Position numbers and translations under genes: made by a program. The notes under the pieces are model-generated. The model was not told the DNA's origin. It did not search any database and worked only from the letters and a program-made list of their open reading frames with translations. Source: Dyella silvae (GTDB taxonomy: Bacteria; Pseudomonadota; Gammaproteobacteria; Xanthomonadales; Rhodanobacteraceae). Taken from it: a stretch of 64,000 bases of DNA. Positions 16,431 to 25,730 of the stretch are shown one piece after another. Numbering within the stretch: position 1 is the first letter of the stretch; each line of letters begins with the position of its first letter. The stretch lies in contig NZ_JAPJBQ010000007.1 of the NCBI RefSeq assembly GCF_026421305.1, positions 186,001-250,000 on the forward strand, read 5' to 3'.

Positions 16431-17393
16431 TCAGCCAACCGTGCAGGACGGCGCAGCGGCGGGCACCGTCTCGCCGTGCGCCGCAAGCCACGGTGTCAGC
16501 GAGACCCGCCAGATGTGGTCGCTGCCTGCATCAGGCTTTGGATCGCGCTGGGAAACGGCCGGCGGCAGGCTGCGGTCGCTGGCGAAATACAGTGTGCGGT
16601 GGTCGCAGCCAAACTGGGAGTCCATGTTGTGCGTACCGCCATTGACCCCATCGCCAAGGTCCTGCGGCGGACTCCAGCTATCGGCGGTGTGGAAAGCGAT
16701 CGCGAGGCGGTACGCCTGCTTCGGATCGTGGCGGATGCTGAAGACCATGAACGAGCCATCCGGCGCAATGGCGACATCGCGGATTTGCGCGTCCTTGTCG
16801 CCCACGGCCACCACGTCAGGTGCCCGATAGTGACCGTTCTCGTAGACCGCCCGCAGCGGACGCAACACGCCATCCGGCGCGCAACCGATGTAGTAAATGC
16901 TGCCGTCCGCCGCCACGCTGGGCGCAAAGATGCGACTGCACGCGTTGACGGTGTCGGGCAGGCGCACCGGTTCGCTCCAGTCATCGCCCTTCCGGTCCAC
17001 GCGCCAGAGGTTCAGGCCCTGGCCCGTCAGAAGCTTTCCGTTGCTTACGGCATCGAGGGCTTTGCCATCCGGCGTGGCGGGTCGATTGGAGGTAAACAGC
17101 AGAAAGGAGCCATCCGGCGCCATGGTGGGATCACCGTCGCGCCAGCGCCCGGAAAAAGAGGCTGTCACCGGCGCGGACCACTGGCCGTTCACCCGGTGCG
17201 ACACCAATACGGCGGCACCGTTGCTGCTGCCGCGCATGAAGTAAACGGTGCCGCCATCGGGAGTGAACGCGGGCGAGGCGCTATCGGCGAGATCGCCAGG
17301 AAGGAACACGCTGGGCACCGGTGGATCGGCGGGCAGCGGGGTGATCGCCGGCGACATCGCCAGCAGCACGACGCAGATCATCTCTTGCCACAT
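16431..17393 (-). CDS. Periplasmic PD40 (TolB-like) beta-propeller protein B
   Basis: A 320-residue protein with an export signal (MWQEMICVVLLAMSPAITPLPA). PD40 repeats include 'ASPAFTPDGGTVYFMRG', 'DPTMAPDGSFLLFTSNRP', 'APSVAADGSIYYIG' and 'RDVAIAPDGSFMVFS'. Unlike protein A it carries several Cys residues ('NACSR', 'IGCAPDG', 'FGCDHRT', 'PSCTVG'), which may form disulfides. The ATG at 17393 is chosen over a frame open to 17834, because only from there is a signal peptide seen and the upstream part is the antisense of the next gene. It precedes the kinase gene by 94 bases on the same strand. Confidence 0.84.
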   Translation of the reverse strand: MWQEMICVVLLAMSPAITPLPADPPVPSVFLPGDLADSASPAFTPDGGTVYFMRGSSNGAAVLVSHRVNGQWSAPVTASFSGRWRDGDPTMAPDGSFLLFTSNRPATPDGKALDAVSNGKLLTGQGLNLWRVDRKGDDWSEPVRLPDTVNACSRIFAPSVAADGSIYYIGCAPDGVLRPLRAVYENGHYRAPDVVAVGDKDAQIRDVAIAPDGSFMVFSIRHDPKQAYRLAIAFHTADSWSPPQDLGDGVNGGTHNMDSQFGCDHRTLYFASDRSLPPAVSQRDPKPDAGSDHIWRVSLTPWLAAHGETVPAAAPSCTVG

Positions 17394-17536
17394 GGTGAAC
17401 ACGCCCTCGGATGTGCACGGGATATGGCGCTTCAACCTAAGGGAATTCAGGCCGGTCGTCGCCCGTTCTGTGACGACCGGTACCTGCGCTGCCGCAAGCG
17501 GTGGTGCGGGTGTGCCCAGAGGCGCCAGCGAGGACG

Positions 17537-18571
17537 TCAGTCCTGCGCTACGCGCACCACCAGCTTGCCGACGTTTTGTCCCTCCAGCAGCCCGATGAAG
17601 GCCTCGGGCGCGCTTTCCAGTCCATCCACGACGTGCTCGATGGCCTTGACCCGTCCGTCGGCGATCCACGTTGCCATGTCGCGGCGAAACGCTTCGAACC
17701 GGTCGGCATAGTGGTCGAGGATGATGAAGCCTTGCATGCGGATGCGCTTCATCAGGATCGCGGAGGTCACCCGTGGCAGGCGGTCCGGGCCGGCGGTCGG
17801 CGCGTGATCGTTGTAGTGCGCAATGAAGCCGCACACCGGGACGCGTGCATGTAAATTCAGAAGCGGCAGTACGGCATCGAATACCTCACCACCGACGTTC
17901 TCGAAATAGACGTCTATACCCTTGGGGCAGGCGTCGGCCAGGCGTGCGGCGAGCAGCGGATCGTGGCGATCGATGCAGGCATCGAAGCCCAGCGTCTCCA
18001 CCGCGTGGCGGCACTTGTCGGCGCCGCCGGCGATGCCGACCACGCGCGCGCCCTTGATCCTGGCGATCTGCCCGACCATGGCACCGACCGCGCCAGTGGC
18101 TCCAGCGACGACCACGGTTTCCCCCTGTTTTGGTTGGCCGATATCAAGCAGCCCCACGTACGCGGTGAAGGCCGGCATGCCCAGCGCACCTAGCGCGAGC
18201 GACGGCTGCGGCATGTCGCCGAGCGGCGACAGTTCCTTGCCATCCGATACAGCATGCTCCTGCCAGCCAGCGTTACCCAGCACCAGATCGCCCGCGCGGA
18301 ACTGCGGATGTTTCGACACCACCACGCGACTGACCGTGCCGCCAACGATCGGTTGGCCAATGGGTATGGCCGAGGCGTAGCTCGTGCCCGCTTCGTCCAT
18401 CAGGTTGCGCATGTACGGGTCGAGCGAGAGATAGAGCGTGCGCAGCAGCAATTCGCCATCCGCAAGCGTGGGCAGGCGAGTTTGTTCGAGCCGGAAGTCG
18501 TCTGGAGTGGGCCGGCCCTGTGGGCGAGCGGCAAGGACGATGCGGCGATTGGCGAGTTCGTTCGATGACAT
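17537..18571 (-). CDS. NADP-dependent oxidoreductase (MDR superfamily, CurA/YncB-like)
   Basis: A 344-residue zinc-independent medium-chain reductase of the leukotriene-B4 12-hydroxydehydrogenase/CurA type. The N-terminal 'RRIVLAARPQGRPTPDDFRLE' and 'YLSLDPYMR' are diagnostic. The nucleotide-binding loop is 'VVAGATGAVGAMVGQIARIKGARVVGIAGG', and 'YFENVGGEVFDAVL' follows. Such enzymes reduce alpha,beta-unsaturated carbonyls with NADPH. It lies 27 bases after the SDR gene on the same strand and may be the last gene of the efflux operon. Confidence 0.92.
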   Translation of the reverse strand: MSSNELANRRIVLAARPQGRPTPDDFRLEQTRLPTLADGELLLRTLYLSLDPYMRNLMDEAGTSYASAIPIGQPIVGGTVSRVVVSKHPQFRAGDLVLGNAGWQEHAVSDGKELSPLGDMPQPSLALGALGMPAFTAYVGLLDIGQPKQGETVVVAGATGAVGAMVGQIARIKGARVVGIAGGADKCRHAVETLGFDACIDRHDPLLAARLADACPKGIDVYFENVGGEVFDAVLPLLNLHARVPVCGFIAHYNDHAPTAGPDRLPRVTSAILMKRIRMQGFIILDHYADRFEAFRRDMATWIADGRVKAIEHVVDGLESAPEAFIGLLEGQNVGKLVVRVAQD

Positions 18572-18597
18572 AGCGATTCCGTTCGAAAGGGATGGTG

Positions 18598-19362
18598 TTA
18601 CCAGTCGATGCGCATGCGGTCGCGGAAAAAGCCGCCCGTAACCGCGGGCCGCCCAGGCAACATGGCGGCCCACACGATACCAGCGGCACCCTCGGCAACC
18701 GGCCGACCGCCATGGCCGCCCATGTCGGTGGCGACCCAGCCAGGGCATACCGCATTGACGAGAATGCCGCTGCCTGCGAGTTCCGCCGCTAACATGCGTG
18801 TGTGGCTGTTGAGCGCGGCCTTGGAGACGCGGTAGGCGGGACAGCAGGTGCCATCGCTGTCCATGGCACCGCAGCCGCTGGAAACGTTCACGATACGGCC
18901 GTAACCGTGGCGCTGCATCAGCGGCAGCATCGCCTCGGTGAGTTGCCAGGCGCCGAGCAGATTGGTCTCAAGTGCCTGACGCACGACATCCAGGCTGACC
19001 GAAGATGCCTGATTGTCGACATCGAAGTACGCACCGGCATTGTTCACCAGAATATCCAGCCGCCCGTACTCACCTTGGATACGGGCGGCAAGCTCGCGCA
19101 CGTCACCTGCTGAGGTGACATCCAGCGGCACCGCGATCACCTTGCCGCCATCTCGGCGCAGCTGTCGCGCCGCCTTTTCTCCGGCGAGCGAGTTGCGCGA
19201 GCCCATCAGTACGGTCACGCCGCTGGCCGCGAGTTGCCGGGACACCTCGAGTCCGAGGCCGCGATTGGCGCCGCTCACCAGCGCGACACGCTGGGAGGGC
19301 TCCGGCTCGGCCGCCGTCACACGACGGCGGGACGGCCTTACCGGAAACGCCACCGCGTTCAT
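18598..19362 (-). CDS. SDR-family oxidoreductase
   Basis: A 254-residue short-chain dehydrogenase. It has the cofactor loop 'VSGANRGLGLEVSRQLA' (TGxxxGxG type with Ser), 'LDILVNNAGAYF', catalytic Ser in 'IVNVSSGCGAM' and the active-site Tyr-Lys in 'AYRVSKAAL'. The sequence resembles carbonyl-reductase-like SDRs. The ATG at 19362 overlaps the stop of the efflux outer-membrane gene by four bases, so it is translationally coupled to the pump. Detoxification of an efflux substrate or of reactive carbonyls is inferred. Confidence 0.9.
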   Translation of the reverse strand: MNAVAFPVRPSRRRVTAAEPEPSQRVALVSGANRGLGLEVSRQLAASGVTVLMGSRNSLAGEKAARQLRRDGGKVIAVPLDVTSAGDVRELAARIQGEYGRLDILVNNAGAYFDVDNQASSVSLDVVRQALETNLLGAWQLTEAMLPLMQRHGYGRIVNVSSGCGAMDSDGTCCPAYRVSKAALNSHTRMLAAELAGSGILVNAVCPGWVATDMGGHGGRPVAEGAAGIVWAAMLPGRPAVTGGFFRDRMRIDW

Positions 19363-20837
19363 GGCGTCGTGGCCAGCTGATCGCAACGCTCGGTGGCGCA
19401 TGCCTGCCAGCCGCCACCCAATGCCTTGTACACCGACACCGCGCGCAGGTTGATCGCCGCCTGCGCATCGGCCAGCGCGTCCTCGGCTTCCAGCTGGGTG
19501 CGCTCGGCATCCAGCAATTGCAGGAAGTCGGCGGCACCTTCGTTGTAGCGGATGCGGGCAAGATCCGCAGCACGACGGCTGTTGGTCACCTGATCCTGCA
19601 GCTTGAGCACGCGATCGCGTTGCAGGTTGTAGCCGACGATGGCGTTGTCCACGTCTTCTACGGCTTGCAGCACAGTGCGTTGGTAGTAGGCGAGTGCAGC
19701 ATCCGCACGTGCCTCGCTGGCCTTTACGTTGGAGCGAACGCGCTGCACGTTCAGGCCCGACCAGGTAATGCTCGGGGCGATCGACCATGCACGTGACTGT
19801 GCGCCGCCAAAGTCGTTGCTGCGGCCGGAAAGGAAGCCAAGAAAACCACCCAGCGTGATGTGCGGGTAGTAGTCGGCCTTGGCCACGCCAATGCGGGCAT
19901 TGGCGGCAGCGAGCTCGCGTTCCGCGACGCGCACATCCGGCCGGCGTTGCAGCACATCACCCGCGTTGCCGATGTCCAGCGCGACATCGATGGGCTTGAA
20001 GCTCTGCGGCGACAGATCGACGTCAAGTTCACCCGGACGTTCGCCCAACAGCACGGCCAGACGCGACGTATCGTTTTGCGCCAGCGTCTGCAGCGTGGGT
20101 AGCTGCGCTTCCACAAACTTCAGTCGTGCCGTGGCGCTGGCCACGTCCTGTTCCGAAACCGTACCGATGTCGTTACGGGCATGGATAAGACGCAGCGTCT
20201 CGCGCTGGTTTTCGATATCGCGGTTAGCCACGTCGATACGCAACTGCACGCCGCGCAGGTCAAAGTAATTGCGGGCGACTTCGGCGAACAGTGTCACCTG
20301 CGCGTCCTGCAGCGACGCTTCGCTGGCACCGGCCTCCGCGCCCGCCGCTTCCACCGAGCGGCGAATGCCGCCGAACAGATCAATTTCCCAGCTGGCGTCG
20401 AAGCCGGCCTGATAGCTGGTAATGGTGGTGCGTTTGTCGGTGAAGCCCGGTTGCTGCTGGCGGCTGCGCGAATAGTTGGCGACCGTTTCCACGTCGGGAA
20501 TCTGCTGGGACTTCGCTACGCCCAGCATGGCGCGCGATTCGCGCAGACGTGCATAGGCGATCTTCAGATCGGGGCTGTTCGCGGCAGCGCGCTGGATCAA
20601 AGCGTCCAGCGTGGGGTCGTTGAACTGCTTCCACCATTGCGCCTGGAACGTCTGCGTGGATTCCTGCGCGTTGACGCCCTGCATGGCCACAGGTTTTTCC
20701 TGTGGCGCGTGATAGTCGGGGCCGACGCTGGCGCAGCCGGCAAGCATGATGGCTGCCGCGATGGCGGTGACTTTCTTCGCGGCAGAGCGGCGCGACACGG
20801 GGCCACAGGAGGGCGTCGGCGTTGCTGCTATATCCAT
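19359..20837 (-). CDS. RND efflux outer-membrane lipoprotein (NodT/OprM family)
   Basis: A 492-residue TolC-fold channel. The lipobox LAGC ('AIMLAGCASVGPDYHAP', near residue 34) and the classical 'VGPDY' start define the NodT family. Two outer-membrane-efflux repeats follow ('WWKQFNDPTLDALIQRAAANSPDLKIAYARLRESRA' and 'LLQRRPDVRVAERELAAANARIGVAKADYYPHI'). The start at 20837 excludes an upstream frame that runs through a repeat. It exports substrates across the outer membrane with the adaptor and permease encoded just upstream. Confidence 0.93.
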   Translation of the reverse strand: MDIAATPTPSCGPVSRRSAAKKVTAIAAAIMLAGCASVGPDYHAPQEKPVAMQGVNAQESTQTFQAQWWKQFNDPTLDALIQRAAANSPDLKIAYARLRESRAMLGVAKSQQIPDVETVANYSRSRQQQPGFTDKRTTITSYQAGFDASWEIDLFGGIRRSVEAAGAEAGASEASLQDAQVTLFAEVARNYFDLRGVQLRIDVANRDIENQRETLRLIHARNDIGTVSEQDVASATARLKFVEAQLPTLQTLAQNDTSRLAVLLGERPGELDVDLSPQSFKPIDVALDIGNAGDVLQRRPDVRVAERELAAANARIGVAKADYYPHITLGGFLGFLSGRSNDFGGAQSRAWSIAPSITWSGLNVQRVRSNVKASEARADAALAYYQRTVLQAVEDVDNAIVGYNLQRDRVLKLQDQVTNSRRAADLARIRYNEGAADFLQLLDAERTQLEAEDALADAQAAINLRAVSVYKALGGGWQACATERCDQLATTP

Positions 20838-20887
20838 GAAACCGACGCCGGATGAAAGGGTGTCGCCAGATTGGCCCCTCACCCCGG

Positions 20888-20910
20888 CCCTCTCCCCGGA
20901 GGGGAGAGGG
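20888..20910. repeat. CCCTCTCCCC/GGGGAGAGGG inverted repeat
   Basis: Ten-base perfect arms (20888-20897 and 20901-20910) around a three-base loop lie between the permease stop and the outer-membrane gene start, inside the efflux operon. The sequence resembles a common intergenic repeat of high-GC proteobacteria. It could set differential expression of the two genes. Confidence 0.65.
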
Positions 20911-20946
20911 AGAAGTGTGGCGAAGAGGTTTTTCAAAGAAGACATA

Positions 20947-23900
20947 TCAATGCTCCTCGAGGAGGTTGCTGGCCTGCGCAAGTTGCGCGGCCTTGCGGGC
21001 GCGGCGGCGTTCGCTCGTGCGTTCGCTCCAGCCACGTACCAGCACATAGAACAGCGGCGTAAAGATCAGGCCGAAGAAGGTGACGCCCAGCATGCCGGCG
21101 AACACCGCCACACCCATCGCGTGACGCATCTCCGCACCCGCACCGTGCGAGGTCACCAGCGGCACCACGCCCATGATGAAAGCGAACGAGGTCATCAGGA
21201 TCGGGCGCAGTCGCAGGCGGGCTGCTTCAAGCACGGCCTGCGTGCGATCCATGCCTTCGATGATCTGGGCTTCGCGGGCGAACTCCACGATCAGGATCGC
21301 GTTCTTGCACGCCAGGCCAACGAGCACGATCAGGCCGATCTGGGTGAAGATGTTGTTGTCGCCACCGGAGAGCCACACGCCCGAGATGGCAGACAACAGC
21401 ACCATCGGCACGATCAGGATCACTGCCAGCGGCAGCAGCAGGCTTTCGTACAGCGAGGCCAGCACCAGGAACACGAGCAGCACGCACAAGGGGAACACGA
21501 GCACTGCGGTGTTGCCGGCAAGAATCTGCTGATAGGTAAGCTCGGTCCACTCGAACGTCATGCCGTTGGGCAGGTTTTCCGCGGCGAGCTTCTCGATCGC
21601 CGCTTGCGCCTGACCACTGCTGTAGCCCGGTGCCGGGCCGCCGTTGATCTCGGCGGTCGGGTAGCCGTTGTAGTGCTGCACGCGATCCGGGCCAACGGTC
21701 TGCTTCACCGTAAGGAACGAACCCAGCGGAATCATCTCGCCTGTCGAGCTACGCGTCTTGAGGCCCAGGATGTCCTGTGGCTCATGACGGAAGCCCGGCT
21801 CGGCGGAAACGTTCACCTGGTACGTGCGACCAAAACGGTTGAAGTCGTTGACGTAGAGCGAGCCGAGATACGCCTGCATGGTCTGGTACACGTCGGCCAG
21901 GTCCACGCCTTCGGCCTTCGCCTTCTCGCGATCCACGTCCGCGTCGATCTGCGGCACGCTCACCTGGTAACTGGAGAACAGGCCCGCCAGCGTCGGCACC
22001 TTGGTGCTTGCCTGGATCAGGTTTTGCGTCTGCTTGTAGAGCTCCTCGAAGCCTGCGTCCGAACGATCCTCCACCTGCAATCGGAAGCCGCCGATGGTGC
22101 CAAGGCCATTGACAGGCGGTGGCGGGAAGATCGCGATGTACGCGTCCTGGATGCCCGCGTACTTCTGCTGCAGAGCCGCGGTGATCGCACCGGCCGAGAG
22201 CGAGGCATCACGACGCTCCTCAAACGGCTTGAGCGTGACGAATACGATGCCCGAGTTGGTGCTGTTGGTGAAACCGTTGATCGACAGACCGGGGAATGCC
22301 ACGGCGCTTTCCACGCCCGGTTGCTTGAGCGCGATATCGCTCATGCGACGAATCACGTCTTCCGAACGATCCAGCGAGGCGGCATCCGGCAGCTGCGCGA
22401 ACGACACCAGGTACTGCTTGTCCTGCGGCGGCACGAAGCCGGTCGGTACATGGGCAAAGCCAAACAGGCCAAGCAACACGAGGCCACCATAGATCACCAG
22501 CGCAATGCCGCCCGAACGCAGGATGCGCTTGACGCCACCCACATAGCGGTTCGCACTGGTGACAAACAGGCGGTTGAACGGACGGAACAGCCACCCGAAC
22601 GCACGGTCGATGAGCAGGCTCAGCTTGTCCTTGGGTGCGCCGTGTTCCTTCAGCAGCAAGGCGGCAAGCGCGGGGCTCAGCGTGAGCGAGTTAAAGGCCG
22701 AGATCACCGTGGAGATGGCAATGGTCAGCGCAAACTGGCGATAGAACTGGCCGGTCAGGCCGCTGATGAAGGCCGCCGGCACGAACACTGCGCACAGCAC
22801 CAGCGCCGTGGCCACGATGGGCCCGGTCACTTCATTCATGGCCTTGCGCGTTGCTTCCTTGGGCGACAGACCGTGCTCGATGTGTCGCTCGACGTTCTCC
22901 ACCACCACGATGGCGTCGTCCACCACGATGCCGATGGCCAGCACCAGGCCGAACAGCGACAGCGCATTGAGCGAGAAGCCTGCCATCAACATCACCGCGA
23001 ACGTACCGATCAACGACACCGGTACTGCGACCAGCGGGATGATCGATGCACGCCACGTCTGCAGGAACAGAATCACCACCAGCACGACGAGCAGGATCGC
23101 TTCGAACAGCGTATGCACCACCGCTTCGATCGAACCGCGCACGAACACGGTCGGGTCATAGACGATCTTGTAATCCACGCCCTGCGGGAAATCCTTCTTG
23201 AGGTCCGCCATCAGGGCGCGGACTTCATCGGAAATCTGGATGGCGTTGGAACCCGGACGCTGGAAGATCGGCAAGGCGACCGCCGGCTGGTTGTTGAGCA
23301 AGCTGCGCAGCGCGTAACTGTTGGAGCCGAGTTCGACGCGGGCCACGTCGCGCAAGTGCACGAACGAGCCATCGGCATCCTTGCGCACGATGATGTTGAG
23401 GAAATCCTCCTCAGAGATCAGGCGGCCCTGCGTGTTGATGTTGAGCTGGAACGCAGCATTGGTGGGGCCCGGCGGCGCATTCAGCGCGCCGGCCGCCACG
23501 GTGATGTTCTGCTCCTGGATCGCATGCACCACATCGCCCGTGGTCAGCTGACGCGAAGCAAGACGCTCCGGGTTGAGCCACACGCGCATGCTGTATTCGC
23601 CCGCACCAAAGATCTGCACGTCGCCCACGCCATTGAGGCGGGCGAGCTGATCCTTGATGTGCAGCCGCGCATAGTTCGACAGGTAGAGCATGTCGTAGCG
23701 CTGATCGGGCGAGATCAGATGCACCACCATGGTGAGGTCGGGCGAGCTCTTTTGCGTGGTCACGCCAAGACGCTGCACTTCCTCAGGCAAACGCGGCAAC
23801 GCCTGCGACACGCGGTTCTGCACCTGTACCTGCGCGTTGTCCAGATCGGTGCCCAGCGCAAAGGTGACGGTGAGCGTCATCGCGCCGTCGCTGGTGGACT

Positions 23901-24147
23901 GCGAGCTGGTGTAGAGCATGCCTTCCACGCCGTTGATCTGTTCTTCCAGCGGCGTGGCGACAGTTTCGGCGATCACCTTGGGGTTGGCGCCGGGGTAAGA
24001 GGCACGCACCACCACGGTGGGCGGCACCACTTCGGGATACTCGCTGATCGGCAGTTTGAACAGCGCGATGCTGCCCGCGATGACGATCAGCACGGAGAGG
24101 ACGCCAGCCAGAATCGGCCTGTCCACAAAATACTGAGCGAGTTTCAT
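20947..24147 (-). CDS. RND multidrug efflux permease (HAE1 family, MexF/AcrB-like)
   Basis: A 1066-residue inner-membrane proton/drug antiporter, the normal HAE1 length. It begins 'MKLAQYFVDRPILAGVLSVL', typical of MexF-type pumps. The paired Asp residues of the proton relay are in 'GIVVDDAIVVVENVERH' (TM4), and the 'PTGFVPPQDKQYL' second-half signature is present. The C-terminal membrane half ends with 'FFGLIFTPLFYVLVRGW'. The frame extends upstream to 24270, but residues before 24147 match a repeat-rich spacer, not the family. A 240-base gap with a palindromic element separates it from the adaptor gene. Confidence 0.96.
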   Translation of the reverse strand: MKLAQYFVDRPILAGVLSVLIVIAGSIALFKLPISEYPEVVPPTVVVRASYPGANPKVIAETVATPLEEQINGVEGMLYTSSQSTSDGAMTLTVTFALGTDLDNAQVQVQNRVSQALPRLPEEVQRLGVTTQKSSPDLTMVVHLISPDQRYDMLYLSNYARLHIKDQLARLNGVGDVQIFGAGEYSMRVWLNPERLASRQLTTGDVVHAIQEQNITVAAGALNAPPGPTNAAFQLNINTQGRLISEEDFLNIIVRKDADGSFVHLRDVARVELGSNSYALRSLLNNQPAVALPIFQRPGSNAIQISDEVRALMADLKKDFPQGVDYKIVYDPTVFVRGSIEAVVHTLFEAILLVVLVVILFLQTWRASIIPLVAVPVSLIGTFAVMLMAGFSLNALSLFGLVLAIGIVVDDAIVVVENVERHIEHGLSPKEATRKAMNEVTGPIVATALVLCAVFVPAAFISGLTGQFYRQFALTIAISTVISAFNSLTLSPALAALLLKEHGAPKDKLSLLIDRAFGWLFRPFNRLFVTSANRYVGGVKRILRSGGIALVIYGGLVLLGLFGFAHVPTGFVPPQDKQYLVSFAQLPDAASLDRSEDVIRRMSDIALKQPGVESAVAFPGLSINGFTNSTNSGIVFVTLKPFEERRDASLSAGAITAALQQKYAGIQDAYIAIFPPPPVNGLGTIGGFRLQVEDRSDAGFEELYKQTQNLIQASTKVPTLAGLFSSYQVSVPQIDADVDREKAKAEGVDLADVYQTMQAYLGSLYVNDFNRFGRTYQVNVSAEPGFRHEPQDILGLKTRSSTGEMIPLGSFLTVKQTVGPDRVQHYNGYPTAEINGGPAPGYSSGQAQAAIEKLAAENLPNGMTFEWTELTYQQILAGNTAVLVFPLCVLLVFLVLASLYESLLLPLAVILIVPMVLLSAISGVWLSGGDNNIFTQIGLIVLVGLACKNAILIVEFAREAQIIEGMDRTQAVLEAARLRLRPILMTSFAFIMGVVPLVTSHGAGAEMRHAMGVAVFAGMLGVTFFGLIFTPLFYVLVRGWSERTSERRRARKAAQLAQASNLLEEH

Positions 24148-24294
24148 TGCATTCGTCCTGGTTGCTCTTGGCACCATTCCCGCGCGAAGCGGGGACTTTG
24201 GGTGCCTTGTTCGCGTTGTGCTGGGACAAAGCGGCCCTGGCCCTCTGCTCAAATGAGAGAGGGCATCCATGATTTGCGTGTTTCCTTCCTAGTT

Positions 24295-24376
24295 CGTCAT
24301 CCCTGCGAGAGCAGGGATCCAGCGCCTTTATGCGTGGCGACTAAGTCACTGGATTCCTGCTTTCGCAGGAATGACG
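24295..24376. repeat. Two-unit palindromic repeat (dRS3/BIME-like), copy 2
   Basis: An 82-base element of two units in opposite orientation. It starts CGTCATCCCTGCGAGAGCAG, continues into GATCCAGCGCC, and closes with CACTGGATTCCTGC and GGAATGACG. It lies between adaptor and permease genes of the efflux operon. Confidence 0.82.
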
Positions 24377-24387
24377 ATCAAAACCGA

Positions 24388-25584
24388 TTACGGGTTCTGC
24401 GCAGCCTTGTTGCCGCTGCTGCCACCCGCCATCGCCAGCTGCTTGTTCGGATCGAGACTACGCGTCTCCATCGCCACCTTGGTCGGGTTCACTTCCACAC
24501 CCGGACGCACGTGCTGAAGGCCGGCGACGATCACGGTGTCCTTGGCGTCCAGACCTTCGCTAACCACGCGCAGGCCGTCGAGCAGCGGACCGGTGACCAC
24601 GCGGCGGTATTCCACCTTGCGATCCTTGTCGATCACGTAGACGAACTTGTTGCCAAGGTCGGCGCCTACGGCGCGGTCATCGACCAGTGCACGCGGCTGG
24701 CGGCTGTCGCTACGTAGCTGGATACGGACGTACAGGCCCGGTGTGTAGCTGGCGTCGCTGTTGTCGAACACCGCACGCAGGCGGATCGTGCCGCTGCCTG
24801 CACGCAGCTGGTTGTCGACGAAGTCGACGCGGCCGGCGTGGGGAAACCCTTTCTCATCCGCCAGTGCCATCGAAATCTGCGGCGAACCGCCATGGTCGCG
24901 ACGCTGACGGTCGAACTTCAGATAGCTGTGCTCATCGACGTCGAAGTAGGCATAGATCGGGTCGATGCTCACCACGCTGGTCAGCACATCGTTGCTGGTC
25001 ACCAGGTTGCCCGGCGTCACCAGCGCATTGCTGACGCGTCCGTCGATAGGCGCGCGTATTTCGGTGAAGCCGAGGTTGAGCTTGGCGGCGTCGAGTGCGG
25101 CGGTGGTGGATGCCACCTGCGCCTTGGCGCTCTGCGCGGCCGTCTGCTGACGGTCGGCTTCTTCCTTGGCGATGGCGTGCTGCTCAAGCAGTCGCTCGGC
25201 GCGTTCGGCATTGGCCTGCGCGAGTCCTTGCTCTGCCCTGGCCTGGCCGAGATTGGCATTCAGACGATCCACTTCGGCCTGATAGGGCCGCGGGTCGATG
25301 CGGAAGAGCAGGTCGCCCTTGCGCACGATGGCGCCTTCCTTGAAGTGGACGGAATCCACATAGCCGCTGACGCGGGGCCGCAGCTGGATGGTGTCGACGG
25401 CCTGCAAGCGGCCGGTGAACTCGTCGGCGTCGTCCACGGGGCGTACCAGCACCTGGGCTACGGTGACAGTGGGTGCCGGCGGCGGGCCAGCCTGCGCATG
25501 GGTGTCACTGCTGTGGCCCAGCAGGGCCCAGCTTCCACCCACCACGGCGACGGCGAGAGCGGTAAGGATCCATCGTTTTTTCAT
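24388..25584 (-). CDS. RND efflux periplasmic adaptor (MexE/MexA-like)
   Basis: A 398-residue membrane-fusion protein, anchored by an N-terminal signal/anchor (MKKRWILTALAVAVVGGSWALLG). It has the lipoyl half-motif 'VSGYVDSVHFKEGAIVRKGDLLFRIDP', a coiled-coil hairpin ('LNANLGQARAEQGLAQANAERAERLLEQ') and the returning 'LGFTEIRAPIDGRVSNALVTPGNLV'. It lacks the Cys of lipidated adaptors. It is first of the efflux operon, divergent from the LysR regulator. Confidence 0.94.
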   Translation of the reverse strand: MKKRWILTALAVAVVGGSWALLGHSSDTHAQAGPPPAPTVTVAQVLVRPVDDADEFTGRLQAVDTIQLRPRVSGYVDSVHFKEGAIVRKGDLLFRIDPRPYQAEVDRLNANLGQARAEQGLAQANAERAERLLEQHAIAKEEADRQQTAAQSAKAQVASTTAALDAAKLNLGFTEIRAPIDGRVSNALVTPGNLVTSNDVLTSVVSIDPIYAYFDVDEHSYLKFDRQRRDHGGSPQISMALADEKGFPHAGRVDFVDNQLRAGSGTIRLRAVFDNSDASYTPGLYVRIQLRSDSRQPRALVDDRAVGADLGNKFVYVIDKDRKVEYRRVVTGPLLDGLRVVSEGLDAKDTVIVAGLQHVRPGVEVNPTKVAMETRSLDPNKQLAMAGGSSGNKAAQNP

Positions 25585-25693
25585 GTCGGACTCCCAGAAT
25601 GATCTCGTCGGCATGGGGGTAGGGCCGGCGAGCAGGGGCGAGAGATTAGGTGTACGATGGAGTTCAATAAATCCCTTTTGATGCAATGCAATA

Positions 25694-25708
25694 GTGACTG
25701 GCAGTCAC
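25694..25708. promoter_or_regulatory. Candidate operator of the efflux operon / LysR gene
   Basis: The perfect palindrome GTGACT-GGC-AGTCAC lies in the 146-base divergent region, 23 bases before the LysR ATG at 25731 and about 110 bases before the adaptor start. Position and symmetry suit a LysR-type binding site. Confidence 0.5.
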
Positions 25709-25730
25709 GAATGGGGTGAAAATCGAGCCT

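Noticed and set aside
17394..17834. N-terminal extension of PD40 protein B to 17834
   Set aside because: The added residues are antisense to the reductase gene end and remove the signal peptide that begins at 17393.
24232..24272. Hairpin GCCCTCT...AGAGGGC near the permease start
   Set aside because: It is short and lies in a repeat-rich spacer; no T run or conserved position supports a terminator.
20746..24717. A 1323-codon open frame on the plus strand
   Set aside because: It is antisense to the RND permease and adaptor genes. Its product is rich in His, Gln and Arg with no domain, as expected from reverse reading of high-GC coding DNA.
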